A stretch of DNA of 64,000 nucleotides, taken from assembly GCA_024642205.1 (NCBI GenBank), contig JAHEBQ010000003.1, forward strand, positions 118,409 through 182,408. The letters run 5' to 3'. Position numbers and translations under genes: made by a program. The notes beneath the pieces are model-generated. The model was not told the DNA's origin. It saw nothing but the letters and a program-made list of their open reading frames with translations, and made no database searches. The stretch comes from Planctomycetaceae bacterium. Lineage in GTDB: Bacteria > Planctomycetota > Planctomycetia > Pirellulales > Pirellulaceae. Below, piece after piece: positions 8,061 through 18,187 of the stretch (its first letter is position 1; each line of letters starts with the position of its first letter).

Positions 8061-10967
8061 CTATTTTCGAATCAAGCGTGTTCCGGCAATCACGTCGGGT
8101 AAGCCGCGGGACGGAATAATGATGGAATAAATTGCCCCCAGAAGTGTCAGCATCAGCAACGGGAAGCAGGCAAAAAGGCATCCGTACATCAAGGGATTGT
8201 CGATCCCACTGACGTCCAGTTCGAATTGCGGATTGGCAAGCAGCTCAGGGCTGATCACCGTTTCGAGCACGACAGCCACACACGTCATGACCAGGATCAA
8301 CGGTAACCAGGTAATCCAATTACGGAATGCACAGCGGAGTCGAGATGCTGGCTCGAGCGTCTTGTTACGTCGGACCAGGACCCCTGTCAGTTGGAATATA
8401 GGACCCCCGGCAAACACTGCTCCCAGCACGATCGCGGCCAGACTTCCGAATCCAAACATCAATCCTGCCATCGGTTCAACACCCATCTCGAAAACATAAG
8501 CCAACGTCAGGGAGAGCGTGGAAGCGAGGCTCAAAGCGGTCGCAAATTCGGTTCCGGTGGAAATCGCCAGCACACCCAACCGATCGTCCCAGCGCCAGGC
8601 GGATAGCTGGTCCGCCAATTCACCCAATCGCTTCCCCACCATTCGGAGTGGATCCGGTTCCATTTTCAAGACATCCAGTTCTCTGCGAAACGTCAGGACA
8701 TGGGCCGGAACGACCTGTCGATGAATAAACTCGTCGAACAAACCGGTGATTAAATCGAAAGGAGCCAACTGCGTCCATTGTTTCTGGCCGGGAGGATCAT
8801 CGTTTCCGAAACGAATTTCCTTGGCCGTGTCCGACCCGGGATCCGACGAATCACTCGGACTCGCAGGGTTCGCCAGTGGCACCAGAGGCTGGTCAAGCAA
8901 CTTGGCTCGTCCGGCCTGGTCGACCCATACGCTTTCCAAACTCAGCCGTACGGGAACCGTGCCATCATCCTGTGCTTCGGCCAATTCGTAGGCAATCTCC
9001 CGCAGCAGCGGCCGGAAGGAACGCCAGTCAACATTTGGAGTGAGGCGCACGAAGTCGACCAGCGGCATTCCCTTGATCGCTTCGGTCACGATCCAGCGGT
9101 GATCACCCTCAGTTTTTTCTTCGAGGACTCTCAACCGCGCTGGCCGCGCGAGGTTCTTCCGGTTTTCCCAGGTTTGCTTCGGCTGGAGGTCGGCTTGTTT
9201 CACGATCCAGACATCGCGGTCCAACGATGCATCACGTCCCAGCAGGACCGTGCTTTCTGAATCCGGTCGGCGACCCAGTTTTCCGATGGCTTCGAACAAA
9301 CCGAACGATTCCGGTGAATCCATCGCAATCGATGTAGTGACCGGCACGTTCTTGAGGCGTTTGAATTCCAGTGCCCCGGCCAATCGGACGACCCTGGTAC
9401 CGGAAACGACTTCGTGAATTCCACGGAAACCATTGCTTTTTCTCGCCGTCAAGAAACAGAGCAGGCAGGGACTCCAACTCAGCAACTGCGACAGCTGCAG
9501 CCAGACAAACGTCCAGATGTCAGGAAGCTGGAATGGGTTGATTTCCATCCAGTAAAACGGCAATGCCCCGGCGACATACGAGACTCCCGGCAACAGCGAG
9601 GCACGAACGACCGAGGACATCAGACTGGGTTTCTGATTTCCCTCGGTAATTACGCGCATTCCCAACAACCACTTCCCCAACGACGTGCCCCAACAGCATT
9701 CCTGAATCGAAAAATATCCCGTCGAGGCAATAAACACGAAGAAAATGTAAACCAGAAAGAACTGATTAAAATCGGAAAAGGAAAAAATGGACGCCGATAA
9801 CGCCATCAGCTCGGAGACAAAACTGATCACCAAGTAGATCATCGAGATATCAATAAAAAAGGCTGCCATTCGGCGGCCCACGTCAGCGTTGGTTGCGCCA
9901 CGGGTTGAAAACGGCAACAATGACTGCCGCAGGGCCTGCAAGTTTTCCGGGCGACGAGCCGGATCTTTTTCCAGTGTCTGGTTGATAATCCGGGCAAGTC
10001 CGCGCGGAACGCTCGGCTCGATCGAATTGACCCTCGGAGGCGGATCGGAGGTGATGCTGGCGATCACCTGGGCGGCATTGCCGACAAACGGAGCTCGACC
10101 CGTCAGCAAATAGAACAACGTTCCGCCAATGGCATAAATGTCAGTTCGCTCGTCAATCTCCGCTGAACGTAGTTGTTCGGGTGCCGCGTACTGCGGTGTC
10201 CCCATGAACGCGCCGGTTTGCGTCAGTGAAGAATCCGCCAGGAATGATTTTGCCAATCCAAAGTCACCGATCTTGACCCGGCAGCGATCGTCAAGAAAAC
10301 AGTTCGAAGGCTTGAGGTCTCGGTGAACGATGCCGGCCATGTGTGCCGATTGCAAACCGGAAATAATATCGAGAACATGGTCGACGGCGAGACTGGCACT
10401 AATCGGCCCCTCGTCCCGAACCACATCGGTCAACGTGCCGCCAGTCATCAATTCCATCGTGATGTAGAATTGTCCCTGGTGCTGTCCGGCCTTGTACACG
10501 AACGTGGAACGGGGATGGTTGATGGATGCGGCAATCTGACTTTCGCGCTGAAATCGCTGGATCATCTCGTCGGTGGTACGCACCGATCGCGAAAGCAGTT
10601 TTAAGGCAACGGCTTGACCCGTCTCCGAGTGAACGGCCTTGTAAACGGTACCCATCCCACCCTGCCCCAGCCTGCCCACGATTCGGAACGGACCGACACA
10701 GCTGTTATCCGGAAGAGTGTCAGCAGATTGCGGGCCAACTGGCACGCCCGAGTCCTGGGCAAACGTTATATCCATGCCGCTGATGTTTCGCACGGGCTTC
10801 CGGTTTGACAGCGCCACCGTCGCGTCGATGCCGGTCAAGTCATCGGGCTGTTCCGTCGAACGATCCAGGAAAAGTCCCTGCAACGAATTCCCGCATGAAC
10901 TGCAAAACCGCGGAGCATTCCCCTCGGTTGACAGGACTTGCTGGCAGGCGGGACACTGAATCGTCAT
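8061..10967 (-). CDS. Ser/Thr protein kinase with zinc ribbon, RDD domains and a second degenerate kinase domain
   Basis: A large membrane kinase of 968 residues. Residues 1-30 hold a zinc ribbon (CPACQ, CSSCG). A complete Hanks-type kinase domain spans about 92-355: GQGGMGTVY loop, ALKLL lysine, HRDLKPSN, GDFGLAKS, GTPQYAAPEQL; it should be active. An RDD-type membrane region follows (about 360-530). A second kinase-like domain (about 550-720) has lost the key motifs, with VRLSLESV in place of HRDLKPEN and LLDQP in place of DFG. The C terminus (about 800-968) is a second RDD-like membrane region ending RGLPDVIAGTRLI. It is first in an operon with the zinc-ribbon protein at 7180. The substrate is unknown. 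Confidence 0.88.
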   Translation of the reverse strand: MTIQCPACQQVLSTEGNAPRFCSSCGNSLQGLFLDRSTEQPDDLTGIDATVALSNRKPVRNISGMDITFAQDSGVPVGPQSADTLPDNSCVGPFRIVGRLGQGGMGTVYKAVHSETGQAVALKLLSRSVRTTDEMIQRFQRESQIAASINHPRSTFVYKAGQHQGQFYITMELMTGGTLTDVVRDEGPISASLAVDHVLDIISGLQSAHMAGIVHRDLKPSNCFLDDRCRVKIGDFGLAKSFLADSSLTQTGAFMGTPQYAAPEQLRSAEIDERTDIYAIGGTLFYLLTGRAPFVGNAAQVIASITSDPPPRVNSIEPSVPRGLARIINQTLEKDPARRPENLQALRQSLLPFSTRGATNADVGRRMAAFFIDISMIYLVISFVSELMALSASIFSFSDFNQFFLVYIFFVFIASTGYFSIQECCWGTSLGKWLLGMRVITEGNQKPSLMSSVVRASLLPGVSYVAGALPFYWMEINPFQLPDIWTFVWLQLSQLLSWSPCLLCFLTARKSNGFRGIHEVVSGTRVVRLAGALEFKRLKNVPVTTSIAMDSPESFGLFEAIGKLGRRPDSESTVLLGRDASLDRDVWIVKQADLQPKQTWENRKNLARPARLRVLEEKTEGDHRWIVTEAIKGMPLVDFVRLTPNVDWRSFRPLLREIAYELAEAQDDGTVPVRLSLESVWVDQAGRAKLLDQPLVPLANPASPSDSSDPGSDTAKEIRFGNDDPPGQKQWTQLAPFDLITGLFDEFIHRQVVPAHVLTFRRELDVLKMEPDPLRMVGKRLGELADQLSAWRWDDRLGVLAISTGTEFATALSLASTLSLTLAYVFEMGVEPMAGLMFGFGSLAAIVLGAVFAGGPIFQLTGVLVRRNKTLEPASRLRCAFRNWITWLPLILVMTCVAVVLETVISPELLANPQFELDVSGIDNPLMYGCLFACFPLLMLTLLGAIYSIIIPSRGLPDVIAGTRLIRK

Positions 10968-11237
10968 TCGAAACTTCTCTTGGGGGGCGAAGTTACCAAA
11001 GCAGGTTTGATCGACGAAATGCCTTGATAACGCTGGTTTATGGCTGGGGCCTGAGCGGCGATTTTTCGACTTGACCGAACGACTCTACTTTAACATGAGC
11101 CGCTTTTTGGTGCACTTGAGGCCGTCGCTAAAATCGACATATCTGGTGAAGACAAAGATTGATCACGCCAATAGTCGAGTTTGTCGATTATCATTTCCAT
11201 AGTTCGTTTATTCCTTTTGATCCTTGAGAGTTTTATT

Positions 11238-11495
11238 GTGGCCGAAAGAACAAAACACCAACAAAACATTATTCGGAATTATTACGAAAACCGTGAAACC
11301 ATCTCGCTTCAGCGGGCCCAGGAAATTATTACGGAACTGTACCTTTCCGAGGGGAAAAAACGCCAGAAGTACTGGAAGAGCCTCGAAGGACACTTGCAGA
11401 AACTGGAGGTCAAACAGCAGATCATCGACCGCTTGGTCGCCAGTGATGATCCGCTTCAGGCGGCGAAACTGGTTGAGAAACTTGGAAACCAGTAA
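11238..11495 (+). CDS. Small conserved hypothetical protein, 85 aa
   Basis: A mostly helical, charged protein (NIIRNYYENRETISLQRAQE..ELYLSEGKKRQKYWKSL) with no membrane segment or catalytic motif. The frame is open from 11181, but that adds an odd hydrophobic leader; GTG 11238 follows GAGAG at good spacing and gives a soluble protein, so I prefer it. I recall similar small proteins from other planctomycetes but cannot name a function. It lies upstream of a small membrane protein gene with an 80-base gap. Confidence 0.65.
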   Translation: MAERTKHQQNIIRNYYENRETISLQRAQEIITELYLSEGKKRQKYWKSLEGHLQKLEVKQQIIDRLVASDDPLQAAKLVEKLGNQ

Positions 11496-11573
11496 GGTCG
11501 GTCCAGATCGAAGTTCATTACGTTCGGGATTGGGATCTTGGTTGAGAGTTGAAACCCCCATCGGAATCATACA

Positions 11574-12050
11574 ATGCTGACTCCAGAACAAATCACGGCC
11601 ATTCAGCCAAAGCTGGTTGTGATCCAGCTCATCGCAGCGGCATTGATCACGGGAGTTCTTGTGTTTGCCGGTGTGATCTGCGCGGTTGCCGACTGGGGTG
11701 GCCTGAATGATCGCCTCAAGATGCTTTCGTTGATTGGAGCAGTCAGCGGAGTTTTCATGTTCGTCCTGTCAGTCGTCGCGCCCAAGGTCTTCGCGTCAGG
11801 CCAAGCCGAATCTGGCCCGGCCGCCTCCGATCAACCGGACGTGATCAAGACGCATCTCAATTCATTATTGACCGAAACCCTGATCCGGTTCGCGTTGATC
11901 GAAGCAGCCATCTTTCTCAACTCGATGGTGTTCATGATTGAATCTCATCGCGTTTCACTCGTCGTCGTCGGAATTGGAATCCTGGTAATGCTGTTTTGTT
12001 TTCCCCGACGATCGAACATGATTGCCGTGATTGAGGACCGCCTGGGATAG
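11574..12050 (+). CDS. Hypothetical membrane protein, 158 aa
   Basis: Four hydrophobic helices are visible: about residues 14-40 (VVIQLIAAALITGVLVFAGV), 50-68, 98-120 and 128-145. The loop between helices 2 and 3 is polar (ASGQAESGPAASDQPDV). There is no recognised domain. It may be co-transcribed with the small protein at 11238. A csrA gene is convergent downstream. Function unknown. Confidence 0.65.
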   Translation: MLTPEQITAIQPKLVVIQLIAAALITGVLVFAGVICAVADWGGLNDRLKMLSLIGAVSGVFMFVLSVVAPKVFASGQAESGPAASDQPDVIKTHLNSLLTETLIRFALIEAAIFLNSMVFMIESHRVSLVVVGIGILVMLFCFPRRSNMIAVIEDRLG

Positions 12051-12243
12051 TTTCGAGTTGCGCCTTCCAGACGGAGCAGACCTGTTCGGATAGACGTTCA
12101 ACCACATGGACCGGTTCGCGCGGTTGGGGGCCACAGGTTGTTTCCCGCAGAAACTTCTGAACTCGAAAGTCCCGGACGTCCATCGAGATGGATCGAATTC
12201 CGGTCCGACAACCTGCGAACCCCGAGAAATTGCGGAACCCATC

Positions 12244-12447
12244 CTAGCTGGCGACGGCAATCGGCGGAGTCAATTCAGCTTCGACAACCGTCATTCCAAA
12301 CGGCTTCAGCTCACCTCGCATCACTTTCACGTCGCGTGGCGCCGAGATTCCCAGCCTCACGGTATTGCCTTTGATTTGTAAAACCTGGATCGTGATTTGG
12401 CCATCGATCAAAACTTGCTCATTCTGCTTTCGACTGAGTACTAACAT
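12244..12447 (-). CDS. csrA: Carbon storage regulator CsrA
   Basis: CsrA is a small RNA-binding dimer that represses or stabilises mRNAs by binding GGA sites. The 67-residue protein starts MLVLSRKQNEQVLIDGQI, a near-perfect family N terminus, and includes VRLGISAPRDVKVMR with the RNA-contacting region. The ATG at 12447 is preceded by a strong AAGGAGA site; longer in-frame starts upstream are rejected for that reason. The C-terminal tail after residue 55 is ordinary. It stands alone, with no flagellar genes nearby, and is divergent from the secreted propeller protein gene. Confidence 0.95.
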   Translation of the reverse strand: MLVLSRKQNEQVLIDGQITIQVLQIKGNTVRLGISAPRDVKVMRGELKPFGMTVVEAELTPPIAVAS

Positions 12448-12865
12448 TGAATTCTCCTTAATATTGCTAGTTGGTCGCCCTGGTGAGGCTTCCGGATAGG
12501 CAAGTTGGATCTTGCTTCTGTTTCCTAGTATCTGCCCGGTGTTTGACACATCAGGTCGCTCGTTCAATAAATTTCACGAGATTCCGGGTTCTTTTTTGTC
12601 GTGTATGTCATAACCGTAATTTGACGCAACCAATTCAAATCCATTACACAAAATTCAGGACAATTTCATTGGATTGGTGTTCGCTTTCGTTACGCGGATG
12701 TTGGAAACCGTTTTGGCGCTCTGGATTTTGCTAGCAAGCCTGGCCACTGCCCTGTTTTTGTTGCCCGTTTATTCTCGATTAGCTTTCACGATCAGCTGGC
12801 TCCGAGCTATCTATAGTTCGATGCCAGCGTTCCTGCTAGACTTCGCCGCCATTTTCAGATCCAAC
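12448..12865. other. Intergenic region between csrA and the divergent propeller-protein gene
   Basis: About 420 bases. It holds the csrA ribosome site and must hold promoters in both directions. The stretch 12590-12670 is AT-rich and includes TTGACG near 12620, a possible -35 box for the rightward gene, without a clear -10. The rightward frame is open from 12674, and its hydrophobic in-frame leader could be an earlier start. Confidence 0.3.
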
Positions 12866-15800
12866 ATGAACGGCGGTGCGATGCAGGTATTTTTACTTAG
12901 ACCCTTGATCCTGGCTTCGGTTCTGTTTGCAGTTTCGATCCTTTCAGCCGGATCCGGCTTGGGCGATCAAGATTTGCCGCGCGAGAATCTTCCGAAATCC
13001 TGGAAATCGGACGCAGAACTTACCGATGTCTTTTTTCTCAACGCGAATCTCGGCTGGGCGGTCGGTGCCCAGGGCGTCATCGTTCGGACCTCCGACGGTG
13101 GCAGGACCTGGAGTGAGATCTCGGAGGTCGCCGGTGTCACCGCAGGAGATATGTCGCTGGACGAAAAAATTCGTTTGATGCGAAGCGGGTTGGAAACACG
13201 GTCAACTGGAATCGCCAACGGAAGTTCTATCCAACAGCCGATGCGTTGTCGATTTGAATCGGTATTTTTCGTCGACGAACAACACGGCTGGGTTGCTGGC
13301 GGTTACGAAGTCCCATACGTCGGTCGATCCCGAGCGGTCGTGATGCGAACTCGCGATGGAGGATTGACCTGGAATGCGGTCAAAAATCTGGTGGCGCCTC
13401 GTTTCAACCGGATCCATTTTTCCGACCCAGCCAACGGTTGGGCGATAGGAAAAACGGGAAACCTCTTTCCGTCGGGGATCTATTACACTTCTGACGGTGG
13501 CCAAACCTGGTCCAGTCAATCATCAGAAAAAACGCATTCCTGGATCGATGCGGAGCAAACGGGTTCTGGATTTGTAACGGTCAGTTACGCGGGTCAGTTG
13601 GGAATAATCTACGGGCACGATTACGAGCAATCCGTCGTTCTCCAGGGCAACGGGGCTCGTATCTCACGCGTCCGGATGTTGGACAGCAAAACCGGCTGGG
13701 CAGTGGGTGAGAACGGCACCTTGTTGCAAACGGACAATGGAGGTCTTTCCTGGTCACCCATCGAAATGCCTGAAATCGCAAACCTCGCCTCAAATTTTGA
13801 TTTGAACACGATTGCTGTCGCCGGGACGACCATCTGGCTCGCTGGCAACCCGGGTACATTTTTGTTCTCGATCGATCGGACAACTGGTAAATCGTCTGCC
13901 TTTCGAACGCCAAACAACATGAGAATCAACAAGGTCCATTTCTTCGACGAGCAAACGGGCTGGGCTGTCGGTGCTGCAGGAGTCATCGTCGCGACGCTGG
14001 ATGGCGGTCAAACCTGGAAGGTTCAACGCAGTGGCACCCAGCGAACAGCGATTCTCTGCGTGGCATCCAACGATCAATCGCTGCCGTTCGAAGTTCTGGC
14101 GAAATACGCGACGGAAGAAAATAACCTGTGCGGATCGATGATCTTGAGCGGATCCGCAGCACAAAACCAGGCTGCAACTCAGGCGACGGAGCGACTGGGT
14201 AGTACCACCATGGTGTACGTCGACGTTCAGCAGCCCTTGAACGTCGATGCTGAACGCCATCGGAATCAAGTCCTGGAAAAGATGGTCCGAGAGATTCGGA
14301 CATTGCAGCCCAATGTCATTGTATGCAACTCGGGACATTCGTTTTCTTCTGGCAGAGACGTACCGACTGTCAACCCGGTAACGCTGATCCAGGATGCCAT
14401 TCGCCTGGCGTCGGACGGAAATTCGTATCCTGGCCAGATCGCTGGTTCACTGCTGAAGCCCTGGCAAGTCGATCGGCTGGCGATTCTCGATCCCACAGGC
14501 GACATTTCGATTGACCCCCAGCGATTGCTTCCGCGAACCGGTGCTTTGATCGAAGACCAGATCTCGCTCAGCCGTGCCTTGATTGGCCAATCCGTGCTGT
14601 CCGACCAACCCTCGACGTATCGGGTGACTCACTTTACCAACCGGGATCGAATGAAAGCGGGTGACTTGCTTTCAGGTCTGGATCCTCGCAAGCTCGTTCC
14701 GCCCCGCGATGACATCGGGGTCAAGCGTGGAAACTTGAACATGATTCAACAGGCCAATGCGAAACATGAAAAATTTGAACAGTTTGTTCGCTTCGAAGCC
14801 AACACGCCGCAGGACCTGGTCGTCTGGCGGCAGCAGATTCAATCCTTCGCGATGAGAATGGAGCAGGACGTTGCCGGCGTTTGGCTGATGCAGCTTGCCG
14901 AGCGATATTTGGCGGTGGGCAAGATCGAATTGGCCGCCAGTGCCGCTACTTTATTGGTGACGCGTTGGTCGGATCATGCTTTTGCCCCCGCGTGCCTGAC
15001 CTGGCTGGCACAATACTACGGAAGCGAAGAATTCGCTCAAATCGAGTTTCTTAAACGAGTAAAAAACGGCCAGTTGCAGCGCAATGGCCAACTTTCAAAA
15101 GCCCAACAGGTTCAAAGTGATTTTCTGACCGCACCGCAAACGATCCAGGGGGACGGAAACGCTCACCTGGTCTGGACCCCAACCCAGGCGATGCTCGAAA
15201 AACAATCCGTAAATGGTTTTGTTCCGGATGTCGCACTGGTATCCGGCGAGCAGATCGAAACGCCGGAAATTCCCGCATTATTTGACCAACGACTCCAACT
15301 CGCCAGCCAGTTCCTGGCGCAGATCAGTCAGCGGGATCCTGAATTGGCAGCAGGACCACAATACCAGATGCTGGAGGCTCAACTTTCACGCCGACTGGGT
15401 GGAATTCTCTCAAACGAAGGTCGATTCAAAAGCCTGATTCTGCAGCGGGATTTTGATGGCGCCGGCATCTCATTGGGAGCCCAGCGAGAATTGGGGCTTT
15501 CCGGACGTTTGCCGACGAATTCCGAGCCACTTGCATTGTTCAGTTGTCGGGAGACCGACCAACGTCCGAAACTGGATGGATTGCTCAATGATTCGTGCTG
15601 GCAATCCGCTTTGGCAAGCGGGAATGTCGCGACACCGTCGGTTCAACTGCCAGGCGGCGGTAAGAACCCCGACACGGACCTGGTCATGTTTGCGTATGAT
15701 GAAGAGTTTCTGTATGCAGGAGTCCGGTGCCAGAAAATCGAGGGACAATACTATAACACGCGACCCCAGGCCCGACCCCGGGATGCCGACTTGACCCATC

Positions 15801-16225
15801 GAGATCGCGTAGAGTTGGCGTTCGACGTCGACCGCGATTATCGTTCGGCCAATCGTTTTGTGATTGATCATCGGGGTTGGGTACAGGAAAGCTGTACCGG
15901 CAGCCTCGGTTGGAATCCGGACTGGTATGTCAGTCAATCGGATGACGAAACGACGTGGACGGTCGAAATCGCGATTCCATTGGCGCAGATGATTCCCGCC
16001 AGGATCGAACCTGGGTCGACGTGGGCATTCCAGGCCGCTCGTCGCGCTTACTACCCGAATAATCTCTGGAACGATCGGGAAACCAACGTGACGGAAGTCG
16101 ATCATGCAGCACGCCAGGGAATTCAAATTGGGCTGGAATCCCGCCCCTCCGATTTTGAGTTGATTCGTTTCCAGGCAATCCCAACCGAGTCAAACGAAAA
16201 GAGTGTTCCAACGAAAATCGAGTAA
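12866..16225 (+). CDS. Secreted Ycf48-like beta-propeller protein with C-terminal CBM9-like domain
   Basis: A 1119-residue exported protein. After a signal peptide (VFLLRPLILASVLFAVSIL) come about six Asp-box-like repeats of the Ycf48/sialidase type: GWAVGAQGVIVRTSDGGRTW, GWVAGGYEV..RTRDGGLTW, GWAIGKTG..TSDGGQTW, GWAVGENGTLLQTDNGG, IWLAGNPGTF, GWAVGAAG..DGGQTW (residues about 50-390). The middle 550 residues are unassigned helical sequence. The last 230 (PKLDGLLNDSCW, MFAYDEEFLYAGVR, TWTVEIAIPLAQM) look like a family-9 carbohydrate-binding/DOMON-type sandwich. ATG 12866 is chosen for its signal peptide; the frame is open from 12674. The role is unknown, and photosystem assembly is not implied. 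Confidence 0.72.
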   Translation: MNGGAMQVFLLRPLILASVLFAVSILSAGSGLGDQDLPRENLPKSWKSDAELTDVFFLNANLGWAVGAQGVIVRTSDGGRTWSEISEVAGVTAGDMSLDEKIRLMRSGLETRSTGIANGSSIQQPMRCRFESVFFVDEQHGWVAGGYEVPYVGRSRAVVMRTRDGGLTWNAVKNLVAPRFNRIHFSDPANGWAIGKTGNLFPSGIYYTSDGGQTWSSQSSEKTHSWIDAEQTGSGFVTVSYAGQLGIIYGHDYEQSVVLQGNGARISRVRMLDSKTGWAVGENGTLLQTDNGGLSWSPIEMPEIANLASNFDLNTIAVAGTTIWLAGNPGTFLFSIDRTTGKSSAFRTPNNMRINKVHFFDEQTGWAVGAAGVIVATLDGGQTWKVQRSGTQRTAILCVASNDQSLPFEVLAKYATEENNLCGSMILSGSAAQNQAATQATERLGSTTMVYVDVQQPLNVDAERHRNQVLEKMVREIRTLQPNVIVCNSGHSFSSGRDVPTVNPVTLIQDAIRLASDGNSYPGQIAGSLLKPWQVDRLAILDPTGDISIDPQRLLPRTGALIEDQISLSRALIGQSVLSDQPSTYRVTHFTNRDRMKAGDLLSGLDPRKLVPPRDDIGVKRGNLNMIQQANAKHEKFEQFVRFEANTPQDLVVWRQQIQSFAMRMEQDVAGVWLMQLAERYLAVGKIELAASAATLLVTRWSDHAFAPACLTWLAQYYGSEEFAQIEFLKRVKNGQLQRNGQLSKAQQVQSDFLTAPQTIQGDGNAHLVWTPTQAMLEKQSVNGFVPDVALVSGEQIETPEIPALFDQRLQLASQFLAQISQRDPELAAGPQYQMLEAQLSRRLGGILSNEGRFKSLILQRDFDGAGISLGAQRELGLSGRLPTNSEPLALFSCRETDQRPKLDGLLNDSCWQSALASGNVATPSVQLPGGGKNPDTDLVMFAYDEEFLYAGVRCQKIEGQYYNTRPQARPRDADLTHRDRVELAFDVDRDYRSANRFVIDHRGWVQESCTGSLGWNPDWYVSQSDDETTWTVEIAIPLAQMIPARIEPGSTWAFQAARRAYYPNNLWNDRETNVTEVDHAARQGIQIGLESRPSDFELIRFQAIPTESNEKSVPTKIE

Positions 16226-16329
16226 TTCGGTCGTTGTCGGTTGAAACTACGTTCAAATTTACGCCCAATACTCAACGGTCCGACGATTGCAAACTATATT
16301 GAGAGTAGCAGTTCAAGCGGGAATATATC

Positions 16330-18075
16330 ATGTCGAAGCAACCAGATCCGAGCCAGGCTGCCCTACCTCGCCCCGATTCTGTCTTGCCTTCTTCGGCGGA
16401 ACCCCTGGAACCGCCGGCTCCCGTTATTCCCAAACTCAAAACGGTCGCTCCCCAGGATCGCCGCTCCAAGGAAGCAACAGAAGACAGCGGTGCTTTCCCA
16501 GTACTCAGCCGCCGTAGACTCGTTCGAGATCCGGCTAATCCTTTTGCCATCGACGGCATAACGAAGGATCCCGTGGATATCGCTCTCGTTCGGCAAGCAG
16601 TTACGGTAGACGAAGAACCTGACCAACAACTCAAACTCACGTTGCGCGAACGTATCGCGCAAAATCGTTTTCCCGTTTCTTCCCTGTTGATCAGCACCAC
16701 ATTTCATTTGGCGATCTTTCTGACATTGGCATTGCTGGTGTTCCATTGGGAAAAACCACAGCCGCAAATCAGCGTCGTCGCCACGATCGACTCGACGCCG
16801 ATTCCCGAAACCCCGGAACAAGCAGACACCAGGACGCTGGATATTGAAGCGCCGGTCGAAGATGTTTCGCCCGTTGACATGGAATTCGATGCAACCTCGG
16901 TTGACGACCAGGTGAATGCGGCTGAATCCGAATCCATGACTCCCAATGTTGTCAACAATGACGCCAAACCCGTTCCCACGGAGCAGGTGCAACCCGTGGA
17001 GAACGCCAACCTTCCTGTCGGTGGTGGCCTGGAAGGCAGAGAATCCAATTCCCGTGCCATGCTCGCAGCAAAACTCGGCGGCACCCGTGAAAGCGAAATG
17101 GCGGTCGAACTTGGTTTGAAATGGATTGTCGCGCATCAGTACAACGACGGCAGTTGGCGATTCTTCCATGACAACGGAAATTGCGGCGGAGCATGTGGCA
17201 ACGAAGGGACACAAGAATCGGCGACTGCCGCAACGGGACTGGCGCTGATGTCCTTGATGGGCGCAGGTTACACACATCGCTTCGGACCCTACCAGGAAGA
17301 AGTAAAAAAAGGAATCGATTACCTGATCAAGAAAATGCGGGTTTCGCCCCGGGGTGGAAGTCTGGTTTCAGGCAGCAAGGGCATGTACGCCCATGCGATC
17401 GCGACCATTGCGCTCAGCGAGGCACTGACGATGACCAAGGATACTGGATTGATCCACCCGGTTGAAAAGGCCCGGAAGTACATCGAGACGGCTCAGCACA
17501 AAGCAGGCGGGTGGCGATACGATCCTGGTGAAGTCGGTGACATGACCGTAACGGGATGGCAATTGATGGCCCTTAAAAGCTGTGAAATATCCGGGTTCAA
17601 AACCGGCAAAATCACCTATCAGCTTGCCGAAGACTTCGTCGACTCATTGGGATCCTCCAGTGGCTGTTATGGTTATCAGGCTCCCGGAGAAAACCCGACC
17701 ACCACGGCGGTCGGAATCCTTTCCAAAATGTATCTCGGTGCGGAACTGCATCAGGGGGGTCTGCAACAGGGAACGCGGTTCCTTGCCGATCATGGTCCTT
17801 CAAAGCACGACATGTACTTCAATTACTATGCGACACAGGTATTGCATCACCGCAGCGACCCGGACTGGCCGAAATGGAACCAGACCATGAGAGACTACCT
17901 TGTTACCACCCAGGACCAAGGCAATTCGCATCGAGCGGGAAGCTGGTATTTCTCGGACATGCATGGGCAAGTCGGTGGACGACTTTACACGACGGCGATG
18001 TCTGTCATGATCCTGGAAGTTTACTACCGGTATCTGCCGCTTTACGATAAAGACGTGTTGAAAACAATCGATTAG
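16330..18075 (+). CDS. Membrane-anchored prenyltransferase/squalene-oxidase-repeat protein
   Basis: The 581-residue protein has a proline-rich cytoplasmic N terminus, one membrane helix at about 117-138 (LLISTTFHLAIFLTLALLVF), an acidic linker, and an alpha/alpha-toroid domain from about 255 to the end. Toroid repeats are visible as GLKWIVAHQYNDGSW, GWRYDPGEVGDMTVTGWQLMAL and GRLYTTAMSVMILEVYYRY. These resemble the prenyltransferase and squalene-oxidase repeats of planctomycete proteins. The DxDD signature of squalene-hopene cyclases is not seen, so a cyclase role is unlikely. It lies downstream of the propeller protein with a 104-base gap. Confidence 0.75.
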   Translation: MSKQPDPSQAALPRPDSVLPSSAEPLEPPAPVIPKLKTVAPQDRRSKEATEDSGAFPVLSRRRLVRDPANPFAIDGITKDPVDIALVRQAVTVDEEPDQQLKLTLRERIAQNRFPVSSLLISTTFHLAIFLTLALLVFHWEKPQPQISVVATIDSTPIPETPEQADTRTLDIEAPVEDVSPVDMEFDATSVDDQVNAAESESMTPNVVNNDAKPVPTEQVQPVENANLPVGGGLEGRESNSRAMLAAKLGGTRESEMAVELGLKWIVAHQYNDGSWRFFHDNGNCGGACGNEGTQESATAATGLALMSLMGAGYTHRFGPYQEEVKKGIDYLIKKMRVSPRGGSLVSGSKGMYAHAIATIALSEALTMTKDTGLIHPVEKARKYIETAQHKAGGWRYDPGEVGDMTVTGWQLMALKSCEISGFKTGKITYQLAEDFVDSLGSSSGCYGYQAPGENPTTTAVGILSKMYLGAELHQGGLQQGTRFLADHGPSKHDMYFNYYATQVLHHRSDPDWPKWNQTMRDYLVTTQDQGNSHRAGSWYFSDMHGQVGGRLYTTAMSVMILEVYYRYLPLYDKDVLKTID

Positions 18076-18187
18076 GATGATGTCCCGGGGCTTACCGCCA
18101 GCGCAAGGACACTCGGCGGGCTGGAAGCCCTCGCCATGGATGCTTAAGGCTTCGCAATTCAAAGTCCACTGCTTAAAGCAGCGAATC

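Noticed and set aside
16363..17277. 304-codon minus-strand ORF
   Set aside because: It lies opposite the toroid protein and has no motifs.
16330..18075. Squalene-hopene or oxidosqualene cyclase for the sterol genes
   Set aside because: The toroid repeats match non-cyclase planctomycete proteins, and no DxDD or DCTAE motif is seen.
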